A stretch of 64,000 nucleotides of DNA, taken from positions 1 through 64,000 of the forward strand of contig JBJXDZ010000134.1 of the NCBI GenBank assembly GCA_046154645.1, given 5' to 3'. The position numbers were made by a program, and so were the translations under genes. The notes below the pieces were generated by a model, which saw only the letters and a program-made list of their open reading frames with translations, was not told where the DNA came from and searched no databases. Each line of letters starts with the position of its first letter. Positions within the stretch are counted from its first letter, which is position 1. This DNA is from Ga0077555 sp046154645 (GTDB taxonomy: Bacteria; Pseudomonadota; Alphaproteobacteria; Rhizobiales; Hyphomicrobiaceae). Positions 28,201-36,212 of this stretch are shown in pieces.

Positions 28201-28821
28201 TGCGAGCTTGACCACCGATTCCGCGGCAATGGCGAGCATCAGGCCGTCCTGATGCTCGGTGGCGTCGATGTGGCGGGTGCCGAACAGCACCGCGAAGACG
28301 GCGAGGCTGATGGCGACGACGAAGGCCGTGTCGATGCCAAGTCCGGACGATTCGGCGAGTCCCTGCAGGGGACTGTTGCCGATCAGCGTCTCGACGGAGC
28401 TGGCGACGGCCTTCAATTGCAGAGCGATGTAGGGCATGACGCCAATGACGGCGACGCCGGTCACGAGCGCAGCCACCGCGGGGCTCTTGCCGTAGCGGGC
28501 GGCCATGAAGTCGGCGACGGAGGTGATGTTCTGGCTTTTGGCCAGGCGCACGATGCGCACAATCAATGGGCCACCAAAGACGAACACCAGGATGGGTCCC
28601 AGGTAGATCGGCAGAAAATCGTAGCCGGTGGTCGCCGCCAGGCCGACACTGCCGAAGAACGTCCACGATGTGCAGTAGACGGCCAGCGACAGCGCATAGG
28701 TCACCGGGCGGCCCTGGCCACCCTTCAGGGGACGAATGAAACGATCCCCCAGCCACGCCAGGGCAAACAGGCCGCCGATATAGGCGAAGGCCAACGACGC
28801 AACCTGCCAGCCACCGATCAT
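25294..28821 (-). CDS. SLC5/STAC-type hybrid sensor kinase
   Basis: The 1175-residue protein joins a sodium:solute-symporter-like membrane domain of about 12-13 helices (about 1-480), a linker resembling STAC, a PAS domain (about 655-760), a coiled-coil, a histidine kinase (H box ASHDILQPL near 818; N box NLISNALKYT; DTGPGIP; GLGLSIVERI) and a C-terminal receiver (DNE, phospho-Asp near 1102 in LADYHLDG, RKPLK). CrbS and NahK/ErcS'-type kinases have this layout; CrbS governs acetate use. No LuxR-type partner (CrbR) is adjacent, so the output is unknown. Confidence 0.9.
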   Translation of the reverse strand: MIGGWQVASLAFAYIGGLFALAWLGDRFIRPLKGGQGRPVTYALSLAVYCTSWTFFGSVGLAATTGYDFLPIYLGPILVFVFGGPLIVRIVRLAKSQNITSVADFMAARYGKSPAVAALVTGVAVIGVMPYIALQLKAVASSVETLIGNSPLQGLAESSGLGIDTAFVVAISLAVFAVLFGTRHIDATEHQDGLMLAIAAESVVKLAAFLTVGAYVVFGLFGGLDSFIATTMNSPQLQEVFGRGLNGGVWLTTTLLSAVCILLLPRQFHVTVVENKSEHELRRAAWAFPLYLLLINIFVVPIALAGLLLLPPTVGGADMFVLGLPLQAGSSTIAVIAFLGGLSAATAMVIVESVALAIMICNSFAVPWLVRRQIVTKAPDEDMAQLLLGVRRVAIFAILLLGYLVYRALGQVHGLAAIGLVAFAAIAQLAPAFFGGLFWRRATARGAIAGIIVGFAFWSYTLLVPWIGKAGWLPMSIIDDGPFGIGLLKPQALLYLHFEPLTHGVLWSLLANTVTYALVSLLRQPEPIERLQAHIFVLDDNPRPSPTPAFRLWRTQTTVGDLQQAAGRYLGHERAERSFIEYARSRAIKLSQDQEADLSTLRFTEHLLTSAIGAASARLVMTLLLTRGNVSNQSAMKLLDDATEAIQHSRDLLQSALDQVRHGLTVFDKDMQLICWNRRFRELLDLPPDLGRVGMPLERILRVCAERGDFGPGPVDASVADYLTKLAVTRETFRVHHDASGRIVEIRTAPMPQGGIVTTYSDITERMAAARALERANETLERRVAERTAELLDVNQALKAAKAKADEASQDKTRFLAAASHDILQPLNAARLYASSLAERQPHGTEGQLARNVDASLEAVEEIIGALLDISRLDAGQLKPEIGPVSLAETLEEMRIEFTPMAREKGLELRFVPTETWVLADRRLLRRVLQNLISNALKYTRQGRVLVGCRRAAGHLDILVLDTGPGIPNRKQAIIFKEFQRLEETAAEVQGLGLGLSIVERICRVLDAPILLRSTPGRGTTFGIRLPASVPGVLRKRQEPPLPLAADLGGLQVLCIDNEPQVLAGMATLLAGWGVSTSLAASAGEALRAPNLGHQIPDVILADYHLDGTTGLAAVTTLRQAYGAAIPAVIITADHTAEVQRAIRDAGLAQLRKPLKAAMLRALLSQYAVRRAAAE

Positions 28822-29152
28822 GAGACATCATTCCCGGTCAACGTAGAGTGTACCAAGCGGATCGTACACAATGTGCGGCCATTGCAGAAGGACTGTGACC
28901 GCGGAACCGCAAGTCGTTTCGGGCGCCGCAGTTACCAAGATCAGGAAGTCCTCGGCTTTGAAGGTCGCGCCCTAGTTGCAGAATCGCCGCGTAAAGATCT
29001 ATTCTGCGGACGGCTTCGCTGAAGCAGCGGATGCCGTTGACGGCGTTCAAGGCCGACTGGTCCCAATCTGACGGCAGATCGATGCCAGAACCTGCATGCG
29101 AGACGTGGCTTGCGAACGCGACCGTCGCAATCAAAGGGAAAAGGGGCTGCTA
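28822..29152. other. Divergent promoter region, kinase / mscL
   Basis: This 331-base gap lies between the divergent sensor kinase and mscL and should hold both promoters. I see no gene, repeat or recognisable operator. An AAGGGG ribosome site lies just before the mscL ATG. Confidence 0.4.
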
Positions 29153-29527
29153 ATGTCGTTTCTCAGCGAATTCAAGGAGTTTGCACTCAAAGGCAACGTG
29201 ATGGATCTAGCCGTCGGCGTCATTATTGGCGGTGCGTTCGGCAAGATCATCGACTCGGTCGTCAAACACATCATCATGCCGATCGTCGGAGCGGCTGGCG
29301 GGTCGCCAGATTTCTCCAAGATCACGGCCGGCCCTGTGCAGATCGGCTCGTTCATCCAATCCTGTGTCGACTTCCTGATTCTGGCTTTCTGTATCTTCAT
29401 GATGGTTAAGGCCATGAATGCGGCCCGCAAGCGGTTTGAAAAGCCGGCTGCTGCTGCAACACCACCGCCGCCACCGGCTAGCGAGGTCTACCTGAAGGAG
29501 ATCCGCGACGCTCTGGTGAAGAAGTAA
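29153..29527 (+). CDS. mscL: Large-conductance mechanosensitive channel MscL
   Basis: MscL opens under membrane tension and releases solutes on osmotic downshock. The 124-residue protein shows the N-terminal amphipathic helix (MSFLSEFKEFALKGNVMDLAVGV), TM1 with the GVIIGGAFGKIIDSVV gate, a rather short periplasmic loop (GSPDFSKITAGPVQIG), TM2 (VDFLILAFCIFMMVKAMN) and a Pro-rich linker before the C-terminal bundle helix EVYLKEIRDALVKK. The ATG at 29153 follows AAGGGG. A strong terminator follows the stop. Confidence 0.96.
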   Translation: MSFLSEFKEFALKGNVMDLAVGVIIGGAFGKIIDSVVKHIIMPIVGAAGGSPDFSKITAGPVQIGSFIQSCVDFLILAFCIFMMVKAMNAARKRFEKPAAAATPPPPPASEVYLKEIRDALVKK

Positions 29528-29556
29528 CCGCAGTTCGGCGACGCCACACGTGCGAA

Positions 29557-29585
29557 GGCCCCGGAGGCAAACTCCGGGGCCTTTT
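29557..29585 (+). terminator. Rho-independent terminator of mscL
   Basis: GGCCCCGGAG (29557-29566) pairs perfectly with CTCCGGGGCC (29572-29581) around GCAAA, followed by TTTT. It begins 29 bases after the mscL stop. It also lies just before the 3' end of the convergent YkgJ gene (stop at 29600), so it may serve both directions. Confidence 0.92.
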
Positions 29586-29599
29586 GCGTCCGTGCGCGC

Positions 29600-30415
29600 T
29601 CAGGCCTCGAGGTCACTGGCAATCTGGCGCGCCACCGTGTGGACGATCGCGGGCGGCGGCGCACGTTGTGGCAGGTCGCGGAAAATGTCCTCGCCGGCAA
29701 GCCAGCTGCGCTCGCCATCGGGTGTCGCGAGCGCGACATCGAGCGCGGACGCGAGTTCATAGGCCGTTGCCGGCAGACCGGCCGAGTACAGCGCGGCCAG
29801 CAACGCCACGTGAGCGTTGCTGGCATGGGCGAGATGGGCCGTACTGACGGCCATCGCCGCCTTGTCGCTACCCAGGCCTTCGAACTCGTCCTTGCAGGCC
29901 GGGAGCGAGATTGACGTCGTCTGGCGGCACACGAGCGGCCGCTCGCTGTAGGCGGCACAGGCATTGTCCACCAGCAGCGGGCAGGCGATCTTGGCGCCGG
30001 TGCGGGCGTCTGGGGGCAGCGAACGCGTCTCAACGGCGCGTTCACGCACCAGATCGGGCGTGACACCGGCAACCTTGCCGTGGCGGATGGCATCGGCAAG
30101 GCGGAAAATCTCGGGCGGTGTGGCGCCGACAAAGGTGTAACAGCAGTAGCTGCAACCTTTGCTGCAGGCGATCTCGGCGCGACCGGGTTGGCGGGCGAGC
30201 GAGGTTTCCATCAGTGCATGAGCCAAGGCGGCGGCATCTCCGGCGCGCTGGGCGTTGCGCTTGTCGGCGAGCGTGCTGCGCAACAGGGACGCCACGTCGC
30301 GCATGGCCTCGCGCGGAGGCTTGGCGATCAGGCCCGATGAGGCCAGGGCGCGCCCGGCTTTGATCCGCTCGCGCTCGATCTGGCGCCGCTGTTGGCGTGA
30401 GGCTTGTTCCGGCAT
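29600..30415 (-). CDS. YkgJ-family cysteine cluster protein
   Basis: The 271-residue protein has the Fe-S/Zn cysteine cluster of the YkgJ family: ACSKGCSYCCYTF, then KIACPLLVDNACAAYSERPLVCRQ. An N-terminal basic helix (QQRRQIERERIKAGR) is also present. The biochemical role of the family is unknown. It lies 31 bases after the radical SAM gene on the same strand, so the two are probably co-transcribed and may modify the same target. The ATG at 30415 was preferred over a longer upstream frame because similarity starts there. Confidence 0.85.
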   Translation of the reverse strand: MPEQASRQQRRQIERERIKAGRALASSGLIAKPPREAMRDVASLLRSTLADKRNAQRAGDAAALAHALMETSLARQPGRAEIACSKGCSYCCYTFVGATPPEIFRLADAIRHGKVAGVTPDLVRERAVETRSLPPDARTGAKIACPLLVDNACAAYSERPLVCRQTTSISLPACKDEFEGLGSDKAAMAVSTAHLAHASNAHVALLAALYSAGLPATAYELASALDVALATPDGERSWLAGEDIFRDLPQRAPPPAIVHTVARQIASDLEA

Positions 30416-30446
30416 GGTGGCAGGATGGCAGAGCAGCAGCCCGGGC

Positions 30447-31433
30447 TCAAGCGCAGCTGCCGCCGCCGAGCACGCAGAACTTGGCGCAGTTGGGATGGCA
30501 TAGCTTGACGCGGCCGTCGCTGAACATGCCGCCATCGGCTGCGGCCGCCTTGGCGAGGCTGGTTCCCATGTCAAAGGCGACATCGTAGGGGAGCAGCGTG
30601 CAGGGCACGACGCTCGCCCGCTCGGCGCCGCGCCGCTTGACGATCATACGGCTGGTGGCACACATCTGATCCTCGGGTCGCTTGCCGAGCAGGCTCCAGC
30701 AACCGACCGAGATTTCTGGCACCTCGTGGCTGCCGTCCATTTCCGGCAGGAGCATCAGCGCTTTGGTATCCGTCGGGTCGATGCGCCAGCCACGGGCGGC
30801 AATGAGGTCGGCATAGCCAGTCCGCGCTTCGCTCTCGACCTCATGCCAGCAACTGCGGCCGGCGATAGCGATCTGGAAGCCGTTAGCGGACAGCCAGTCG
30901 AGGCCGGCCACGGTCTTGGCGAAGCTCTTGGGGCCTCGCTCGGCCTCGTGCAGGCGCTGCGTGAAATGGTCGAGGCTGACGCGCAAGCGCAGGCGAGCCC
31001 CGTACCGCACATTGAGGTCGAGGAGGCGTTGGCGCACCTTTGGCCGTTGCATGGGCTGCATGGCGTTGGTGAGCACCAGAACCTCGAAGCCGCGGTCCAA
31101 CGTCAATTCGAGGATGTCGAGGAAGGCTGGGTTAAGAAACGGCTCGCCGCCCGTGAAACCAATTTGATCGGTACCCACCGCATCCTTCTGGATCTCGTCC
31201 AGGAATGGCAGCACGTCGGCCAGCGAGAGGTAGGCGAGGCGATCGTTGGTCGGGCTCGATTCGATGTAGCAGTTCAGGCAGGTAATGTTGCACAGCGTGC
31301 CGGTGTTAAACCATAGCGTTTCCAGCCGCTTGAGGCTTACGCTGGCCCGCGGCTCGCCCTTCACGGTGATGTCGGGGTTCTGGAACGTCGTGCGGATGGT
31401 GGCGCGGTCGGCGAGCGGCATTTCTACGGTCAC
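30447..31433 (-). CDS. Radical SAM protein with C-terminal cysteine cluster
   Basis: A 328-residue radical SAM enzyme: CNITCLNCY near residue 48 binds the [4Fe-4S] cluster that cleaves S-adenosylmethionine, and GFTGGEPFLNP is the SAM-binding GGEP motif. The C-terminal Cys-rich tail (CHPNCAKFCVLGGGSC) could bind an auxiliary cluster as in SPASM proteins. The substrate is unknown; no precursor peptide gene was found nearby. The downstream YkgJ gene is a likely partner. Confidence 0.88.
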   Translation of the reverse strand: MTVEMPLADRATIRTTFQNPDITVKGEPRASVSLKRLETLWFNTGTLCNITCLNCYIESSPTNDRLAYLSLADVLPFLDEIQKDAVGTDQIGFTGGEPFLNPAFLDILELTLDRGFEVLVLTNAMQPMQRPKVRQRLLDLNVRYGARLRLRVSLDHFTQRLHEAERGPKSFAKTVAGLDWLSANGFQIAIAGRSCWHEVESEARTGYADLIAARGWRIDPTDTKALMLLPEMDGSHEVPEISVGCWSLLGKRPEDQMCATSRMIVKRRGAERASVVPCTLLPYDVAFDMGTSLAKAAAADGGMFSDGRVKLCHPNCAKFCVLGGGSCA

Positions 31434-31594
31434 GTGGTATCCCCTGATCGCGGCGACGGCTGAAGGGCCGTTTCTTATAACAACCGACGTTTGCTACCAC
31501 GTGGCGACGTTCACGCGGTACTCACGATCATATCATCACAGCGCTATGTATGGGCGCTATCACCGCGATAGCGGCGTGGAATGGCGCCGGGCGC

Positions 31595-33358
31595 TTACTG
31601 GCTGCCGGCTGCGGCCTTGGTCGGGGGGGCCGGCTGGCGCATGCTGACGCGGTCGGAGGTCGCCAGACGTCGCACCAGCGCAAGGATCTCCTGGTTGTCC
31701 TTGTGGGCGAAGGTGACGAACATCTCGCGCAGCAGGCGATCGTCTGAAGGTTCTTCCTTGCGGCCCATGTAGAAGCGGAACAGCTGGCGCACGAAGCATT
31801 GCTTGAACTGGTGCGAGCCGGTCAGGGCCTTGAGCGCCTCTTCGGTGGTCGTGGTCTTCAAGGTCCCGCTGCCGGGCAGCCGGATCGCCATGCTGGCGTC
31901 GATGGGGCGACCTTCCTCGTCTTTGTCGCGCCAGCGGCCGAGCGCATCGTAGCTGTCCTGGAAGAAGCCCAGCGGATCGATGATCTTGTGGCAGCCGATG
32001 CATGCTGTCTGGCCGGTGACGGCCTCGATGCGCTCGCGCTCGGTGGCGCCGGGCTTCTCGTAGATGGTGAGGTCGAGGCCCTGGGGTGGCGCCTCTAGAT
32101 CGAGGCACATGACTTTACGGGCGAAGAACACGCCGCGCTTGATCGGGGCCGAGCTGGTCGGACCGGAATGGGACGCCAGCACCGCCGGATGCGTGAAGAT
32201 GCCGAGGCGCGGGCCAGCTTCGGCCACCGTAGCCTTCTCAGCCGCTTTGGCCCCCTTCTTCGGCTCGGCCACCTGCGCCAGAAAGGCGCGTGTCGACAGC
32301 GTGATGTCGGCGAGCCGCGGCGCCGGCTTGGCCAGTTCTTCACGCAGGAAGCGTTCACTGTCGCCGACCATGGTGGTGGCCGCCTTGTCGGTGAACTGCT
32401 TGAACAGCTGCTGCGAGATGGTGAAGTCGCCCGGCTCTCGGATCTCCAGCCAGGCCTTAAAGAAGCGCACCAGCTTCGCCTGCGCGGCCTTGCTGGCCAG
32501 GATGGTGTCGATCGTGTCCTGGCGCTCGCGCGCGGTCTGGAAGTAGTTCGGCGCTTGCTCGACATCCAGGTTGAGCGCATCCGGCGGGCCGTCGGCCAGC
32601 GTGTAGGTCAGCTCCTGCAGCAATTGCTTGGGCGAGAGCAGTCCGCGGCGGTTGGTGGCCAGTTGTTTGCGGAACAGAAAATCCGGTGAGGTCAGCACCA
32701 CCTCGACAAGGTCGGCCGCCGCCTGGTTGACGCCAACAGCAGTGGCGTTCTTGACGAATCCGTCGGCCAACTCGACCACCTTGGCGTGGCTGGTGGCCGG
32801 ATTGCTCTCGTCGCCGGGCGCGGCCTTGTAGATGGTATCGTCGCGGAAGGCTTTGCGAATGAAGCGGCTGGCGGCGACCTTCAGGCAATCGGGCGCATTC
32901 TTCTGCGCCGCACAGTCGACAACGTGGGTCGGGTCCGCTTTCACGGCGGCGGCTATCTCGGCGATCCAGCCTTTGAGGCCGCGTACGTTGGCGGCATTGA
33001 AGCCGAGCAGATCGGCAAACTCGTAATTGGTCTGCAGGGGGTCGCGGGGCACAGCCGTCTTGACGGAGCGTTTCGCCACCTTAGGCAGCAGCGCCTCGAC
33101 GGTGACGTCGATCTGATCGCGCGTGAGGCGAAAGATCCGCCGTGGCGGCAGGCCGCTCTCGTCGCTGGGAAAGAACGTGCGCGCGGCCTCATAGAGCGCG
33201 GGATCGAGGGCTTGCAAATGCTGTTCGGCGGGTGGCGTCTGGGTCGGCGCCTGGGCCTGGGCCTTGGGGAGCGTGACGGCGAGCAGGCCAGCCAGGGCCA
33301 GCAGGCCAAAGGTCCCCGAAGCGGGCAAAGGCCAAGACGATTTTGGCGCAACGGTCAT
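31595..33358 (-). CDS. DUF1592/DUF1588 domain protein, exported, planctomycete type
   Basis: The 587-residue protein has a signal peptide (hydrophobic 14-30, AQAQA). The body is the DUF1595/1592/1588/1585 series: EVVLTSPDFLFRKQLA, LVRFFKAWLEI, FTHPAVLASHSGPTSSAPIKRGVF, a CIGCHKIIDPLGFFQDSYD c-type-heme-like CxxCH motif, and FVRQLFRFYMGR near the end. Such proteins abound in planctomycetes and myxobacteria, always beside DUF1552/DUF1501 proteins. Their function is unknown, perhaps a surface oxidoreductase. It starts 20 bases after the DUF1552 gene. Confidence 0.88.
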   Translation of the reverse strand: MTVAPKSSWPLPASGTFGLLALAGLLAVTLPKAQAQAPTQTPPAEQHLQALDPALYEAARTFFPSDESGLPPRRIFRLTRDQIDVTVEALLPKVAKRSVKTAVPRDPLQTNYEFADLLGFNAANVRGLKGWIAEIAAAVKADPTHVVDCAAQKNAPDCLKVAASRFIRKAFRDDTIYKAAPGDESNPATSHAKVVELADGFVKNATAVGVNQAAADLVEVVLTSPDFLFRKQLATNRRGLLSPKQLLQELTYTLADGPPDALNLDVEQAPNYFQTARERQDTIDTILASKAAQAKLVRFFKAWLEIREPGDFTISQQLFKQFTDKAATTMVGDSERFLREELAKPAPRLADITLSTRAFLAQVAEPKKGAKAAEKATVAEAGPRLGIFTHPAVLASHSGPTSSAPIKRGVFFARKVMCLDLEAPPQGLDLTIYEKPGATERERIEAVTGQTACIGCHKIIDPLGFFQDSYDALGRWRDKDEEGRPIDASMAIRLPGSGTLKTTTTEEALKALTGSHQFKQCFVRQLFRFYMGRKEEPSDDRLLREMFVTFAHKDNQEILALVRRLATSDRVSMRQPAPPTKAAAGSQ

Positions 33359-33378
33359 GGGCTGCCCCCGCAAGCACG

Positions 33379-34815
33379 TCAGATAATGGCGCCCTTGCAC
33401 AGGCTCGGCAGGCCGAAGACGTCCGCCTCGATGCCGGCCGCCTTCATGCACGAGATGTGCAGGTCATTGTTGTTGCGACCGGCAGCGTTGATGATCTGTC
33501 CGGTCTTGAAGCGCCCGCCGCCCTGGCCGGCGAACACGAACGGTATGTTGGTCAGGTAATGGCCGCTCGAGCTGTTGCTCCAGCACTCCATCCCGAGCAG
33601 CACCGAGCTGTTGTACAGCGCGGTGCGGCCGCCGCCATCGTCGACCGACTTCAAGGCCGTGAGCAGCTTGGCGAACTTCTCGGAATAATAGGTGTCGATC
33701 TTGACCAGGCTGTTGACGTCGCCGCTGTGCTCCAGCGAGTGATGGGCCTTATGAATGCCGCGGCTCGGCCACGTCTGGCCGCTCGAGGCCCCGGACAGCG
33801 TAAAGGCTGCGACGCGCGTCAGGTCGGCCTGGAAGGCGAACTTGATCATGGCGATCATGGCATCGTGGACGGGCGAGAGCACGTCGAGGTTCTGCTTGTT
33901 CGAGCCGTTGGCGGCGACCTTGGTCGCTGCAGGACACGCAGCCCCGCCGGCCTTCGGACCAGCAATATCGGCCTTGGCTTGCTGGCGGGCGGCCGTCTCC
34001 GCCTCGCTCCAATTCTCGAGCAGTCCATCCAGCTTGCGGGCGTGCTCGCTGTCGAGCCCGAACTCGCGCTTGGCCTCCTTGACATAGGGGAGCGCCACAT
34101 CGACCACGCTGGTGCGGTTGGCGAGCGTCGCAGTCAATTGAGCCGTGTCGGTTCGGGGCCGATTGGACTGGGCCGTGCACATGCGACCCGCCGTCTGCAT
34201 CAGCATGTCATAGACCTGCCCCGCATCCTGCATCGGCTCGATGGCATTGCCGTAGCGGGTGTCGCCCTTCTGCCGGTTGCGGAACGAGATGAAGCGGTTG
34301 CCGACGCCCACGTTGTCGGCGTCCGAGTGGGCGCCACCGCCGACATGCAGGCTGGCGATCGGCACGTCCTTCAGGTCGGCGCGCGCCTTGTAGTGATTGG
34401 CAATGCGGATATCGATCGATTCGTGGTCGGTATAGGCGAAATAAGCATCGTTGGAGGAGTAGTGGTAAATGTTGCCGGTGGAGCAGCCCATGACGCCGGC
34501 GGCGTGCTCCTCTTTGTAGCCGGTGGTTTTCGGGCTGCCGCCGTGCACGTTCATGTTCTTGAACAGGATGATGTCGCTGGCGTGCGCCTGCAGCGGCTCG
34601 ATCGGCGTGCCGGCCAATTGGGTCAGGGACGAAGGATTGGTGCGGCTCGGATAGAACGCGCCACCCTTGAAGAAATGGATGTAGCGCGGCGCCTTGTCGA
34701 AGGGGGTGGTGGCCGCATAGGCCATATCGCGCAGGATCGGGTGCAGCAGCAACGCCGACAGGCCGAACGACTTGACGATATCCCGGCGCGAAAGCTGCTC
34801 AAGGGGACGACGCAT
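33379..34815 (-). CDS. DUF1552 domain protein, Tat-exported
   Basis: The 478-residue protein begins with a twin-arginine signal (SRRDIVKSFGLSALLLHP). The mature part has the DUF1552 pattern: HFFKGGAFYP, MNVHGGSPKTTGYKEEHAAGVMGCSTG, HVGGGAHSDADNVGVGNRFISF and WPSRGIHKAHHSLEHSGD. The family is related to DUF1501, with a sulfatase/phosphatase-like fold, and is almost always paired with DUF1592 proteins, as here. The function is unknown. The pair is unusual in alphaproteobacteria, which suggests acquisition. It is the first gene of the two-gene unit. Confidence 0.88.
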   Translation of the reverse strand: MRRPLEQLSRRDIVKSFGLSALLLHPILRDMAYAATTPFDKAPRYIHFFKGGAFYPSRTNPSSLTQLAGTPIEPLQAHASDIILFKNMNVHGGSPKTTGYKEEHAAGVMGCSTGNIYHYSSNDAYFAYTDHESIDIRIANHYKARADLKDVPIASLHVGGGAHSDADNVGVGNRFISFRNRQKGDTRYGNAIEPMQDAGQVYDMLMQTAGRMCTAQSNRPRTDTAQLTATLANRTSVVDVALPYVKEAKREFGLDSEHARKLDGLLENWSEAETAARQQAKADIAGPKAGGAACPAATKVAANGSNKQNLDVLSPVHDAMIAMIKFAFQADLTRVAAFTLSGASSGQTWPSRGIHKAHHSLEHSGDVNSLVKIDTYYSEKFAKLLTALKSVDDGGGRTALYNSSVLLGMECWSNSSSGHYLTNIPFVFAGQGGGRFKTGQIINAAGRNNNDLHISCMKAAGIEADVFGLPSLCKGAII

Positions 34816-35119
34816 GGCTACTCCTCGACACAAACGGAACGCGACTTTGATCCGCGCACTAATGACCCGATAACCTTACCAAGTGGTGAAGGCGGCAGGT
34901 CTTGCACCCTACCCACCTCAGGTGCACGGCGTTCGCGGCGGCATGAGGGTCACAGTGCGGTGATTGGGTGGCAAGGCTGGGGGAGGAGCGCCCGAGACAG
35001 CGAAATGGCCCGGCGGCCAAACGCCCTGACAGACAGGGAGCGCCCACCCGGCACGGCCCGCCTGGGCGGCCCCTCATCGCCCTGGATCGCGCCGCAAACG
35101 GCCAAGGCAATAATTCAAC
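34816..35119. other. Intergenic, DUF1552 gene to tRNA-Gly
   Basis: This 304-base stretch should hold the promoter of the DUF1552/DUF1592 unit, since both lie on the minus strand downstream of tRNA-Gly. I see no gene, no integrase fragment and no second copy of the tRNA 3' end. Confidence 0.4.
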
Positions 35120-35193
35120 TGGAGCGGGTGAAGGGAATCGAACCCTCGTCATCAGCTTGGAAGGCTGTTGCTCTACCATTGAGCTACACCCGC
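35120..35193 (-). tRNA. tRNA-Gly (anticodon TCC)
   Basis: The minus-strand sequence folds as a 74-base tRNA with encoded CCA. The acceptor stem is GCGGGTG/CACCCGC with discriminator T, the D-arm contains AGCTCAATGG, the anticodon loop is CTTCCAA (anticodon TCC, reading GGA), and the T-loop GGTTCGATTCC is canonical. This is the glycine acceptor for GGA/GGG codons. Confidence 0.97.
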
Positions 35194-35437
35194 GTCGGCT
35201 CCGGTGGGCGGAGCGAGGCGCGCTTCTGCGTCGCGGCGGCTCTTCTAGCGGGAAATGTCGGCAGCCGCAATGTCGGATGCGCATGGCAGGAGCCGGGCAC
35301 CTCCATAAGCGGTGTCAAATCAATGGCTTGACTGCCAATTTCGGAGCCATATCGGATTGACCGACTGTGCTGGGCTTGGGCGACGGGTTGTGCCAGCCGA
35401 ATAGTCGTCCTCGCCCCGGGCGCGGGTGTCCGTCGGT

Positions 35438-35611
35438 CGATCGACGGTGACGGCGTCGGTGCGCCGCCGCCCAGGCTCGCGTGGCCGGCGTTGGACTTCA
35501 AGGGCTGCGGCATCGTCGCGCCGTCCTCGCCACAGCGCCGTTGGCCGTCCGTGGATCTCGACAGTGACCGCATCGTCGCGCTGTCGTCGCCCCCGTAACC
35601 GCGGGTGGCCG
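35438..35611. repeat. Three degenerate ~60-bp tandem repeats
   Basis: Units at about 35438-35491, 35492-35551 and 35552-35611 share TGGA(C/T)(T/C)T starts, a GGCATCGTCGCGC-like core and a GTGGCCG-like end. In one plus-strand frame they read as 18-20-residue repeats ending at a TAA near 35597, but no start codon is found upstream. The rest of the 35194-35658 gap shows nothing recognisable. It could be a decayed repeat-protein gene or a structural spacer. Confidence 0.45.
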
Positions 35612-35658
35612 GCCGCAGCGCTTGGCGCGTACCGGCGGTTCTGGCCGCGGCGTTTCCG

Positions 35659-35988
35659 TCAGGACTTTTTGCACACGTCGATCTGGCTGATGCACTTCCA
35701 CTGGCCGCCTTCCGGCGCGCACTTGTACTTCTCGTTGCGGAAGGTATCGGTCATGAACGGCCAGTTGCCGGTGGTCTGTGCCACGATCTCCCAGGCCTGG
35801 AAGCGCGCCATGCCCTCGGTCGGGGCCCAGCCACGGCCACCCTTGCGGCTGCACACTTCGCCCTTCACGGCGGCCTTTTTGGCGGCGGCCTTTTTCGGGG
35901 CGTCCTGGGCCTCGGCGCCGGTCAACGGCAGCGCGGTGAGGCCCGCCAGGCCAAGGGCAACAACGGCAGCTTTGGCGAATGTCGACAT
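35659..35988 (-). CDS. Small exported cysteine-containing protein
   Basis: A 109-residue protein with a clear signal peptide (AKAAVVALGLAGLTALPLTGAEA, cleavage near 28). A Lys/Ala-rich spacer (KKAAAKKAAVKG) follows, then a compact domain with four cysteines (VCSRKGGRGWAP, YKCAPEGGQWKC, DVCKK) that could form two disulfides in the periplasm. I do not recognise the family. The ATG at 35988 begins the signal peptide. Confidence 0.7.
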   Translation of the reverse strand: MSTFAKAAVVALGLAGLTALPLTGAEAQDAPKKAAAKKAAVKGEVCSRKGGRGWAPTEGMARFQAWEIVAQTTGNWPFMTDTFRNEKYKCAPEGGQWKCISQIDVCKKS

Positions 35989-36212
35989 GTTCGAGATCTC
36001 CGTGTCGTTCAATTCGGGAGGCTCAATCGATAGGGGCCTCGATGGGGGCGCACAAGGCTTTAGCCGTGGCCGACATCCCTTTTCCCCAAGGGGCGTTGCT
36101 CTCTTGCCTGGCCCTGCCATGGCCGACCGGGCATCGGGGGCGCCACACCCTGGCGGCTCACCGGCATTGCTGTAAACTTGGCGCCGCAACGATCGCTCGC
36201 AGAGGAACGCGC

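Noticed and set aside
25417..29022. A 1201-codon open frame on the plus strand opposite the sensor kinase
   Set aside because: It mirrors the minus-strand kinase, has no recognisable domain and is Gly/Arg/His-rich, as expected of an antisense frame in GC-rich DNA.
31595..35193. Integrated genomic island at tRNA-Gly
   Set aside because: No integrase, no direct repeat of the tRNA 3' end and no clear base-composition break seen; only the unusual gene families suggest transfer.
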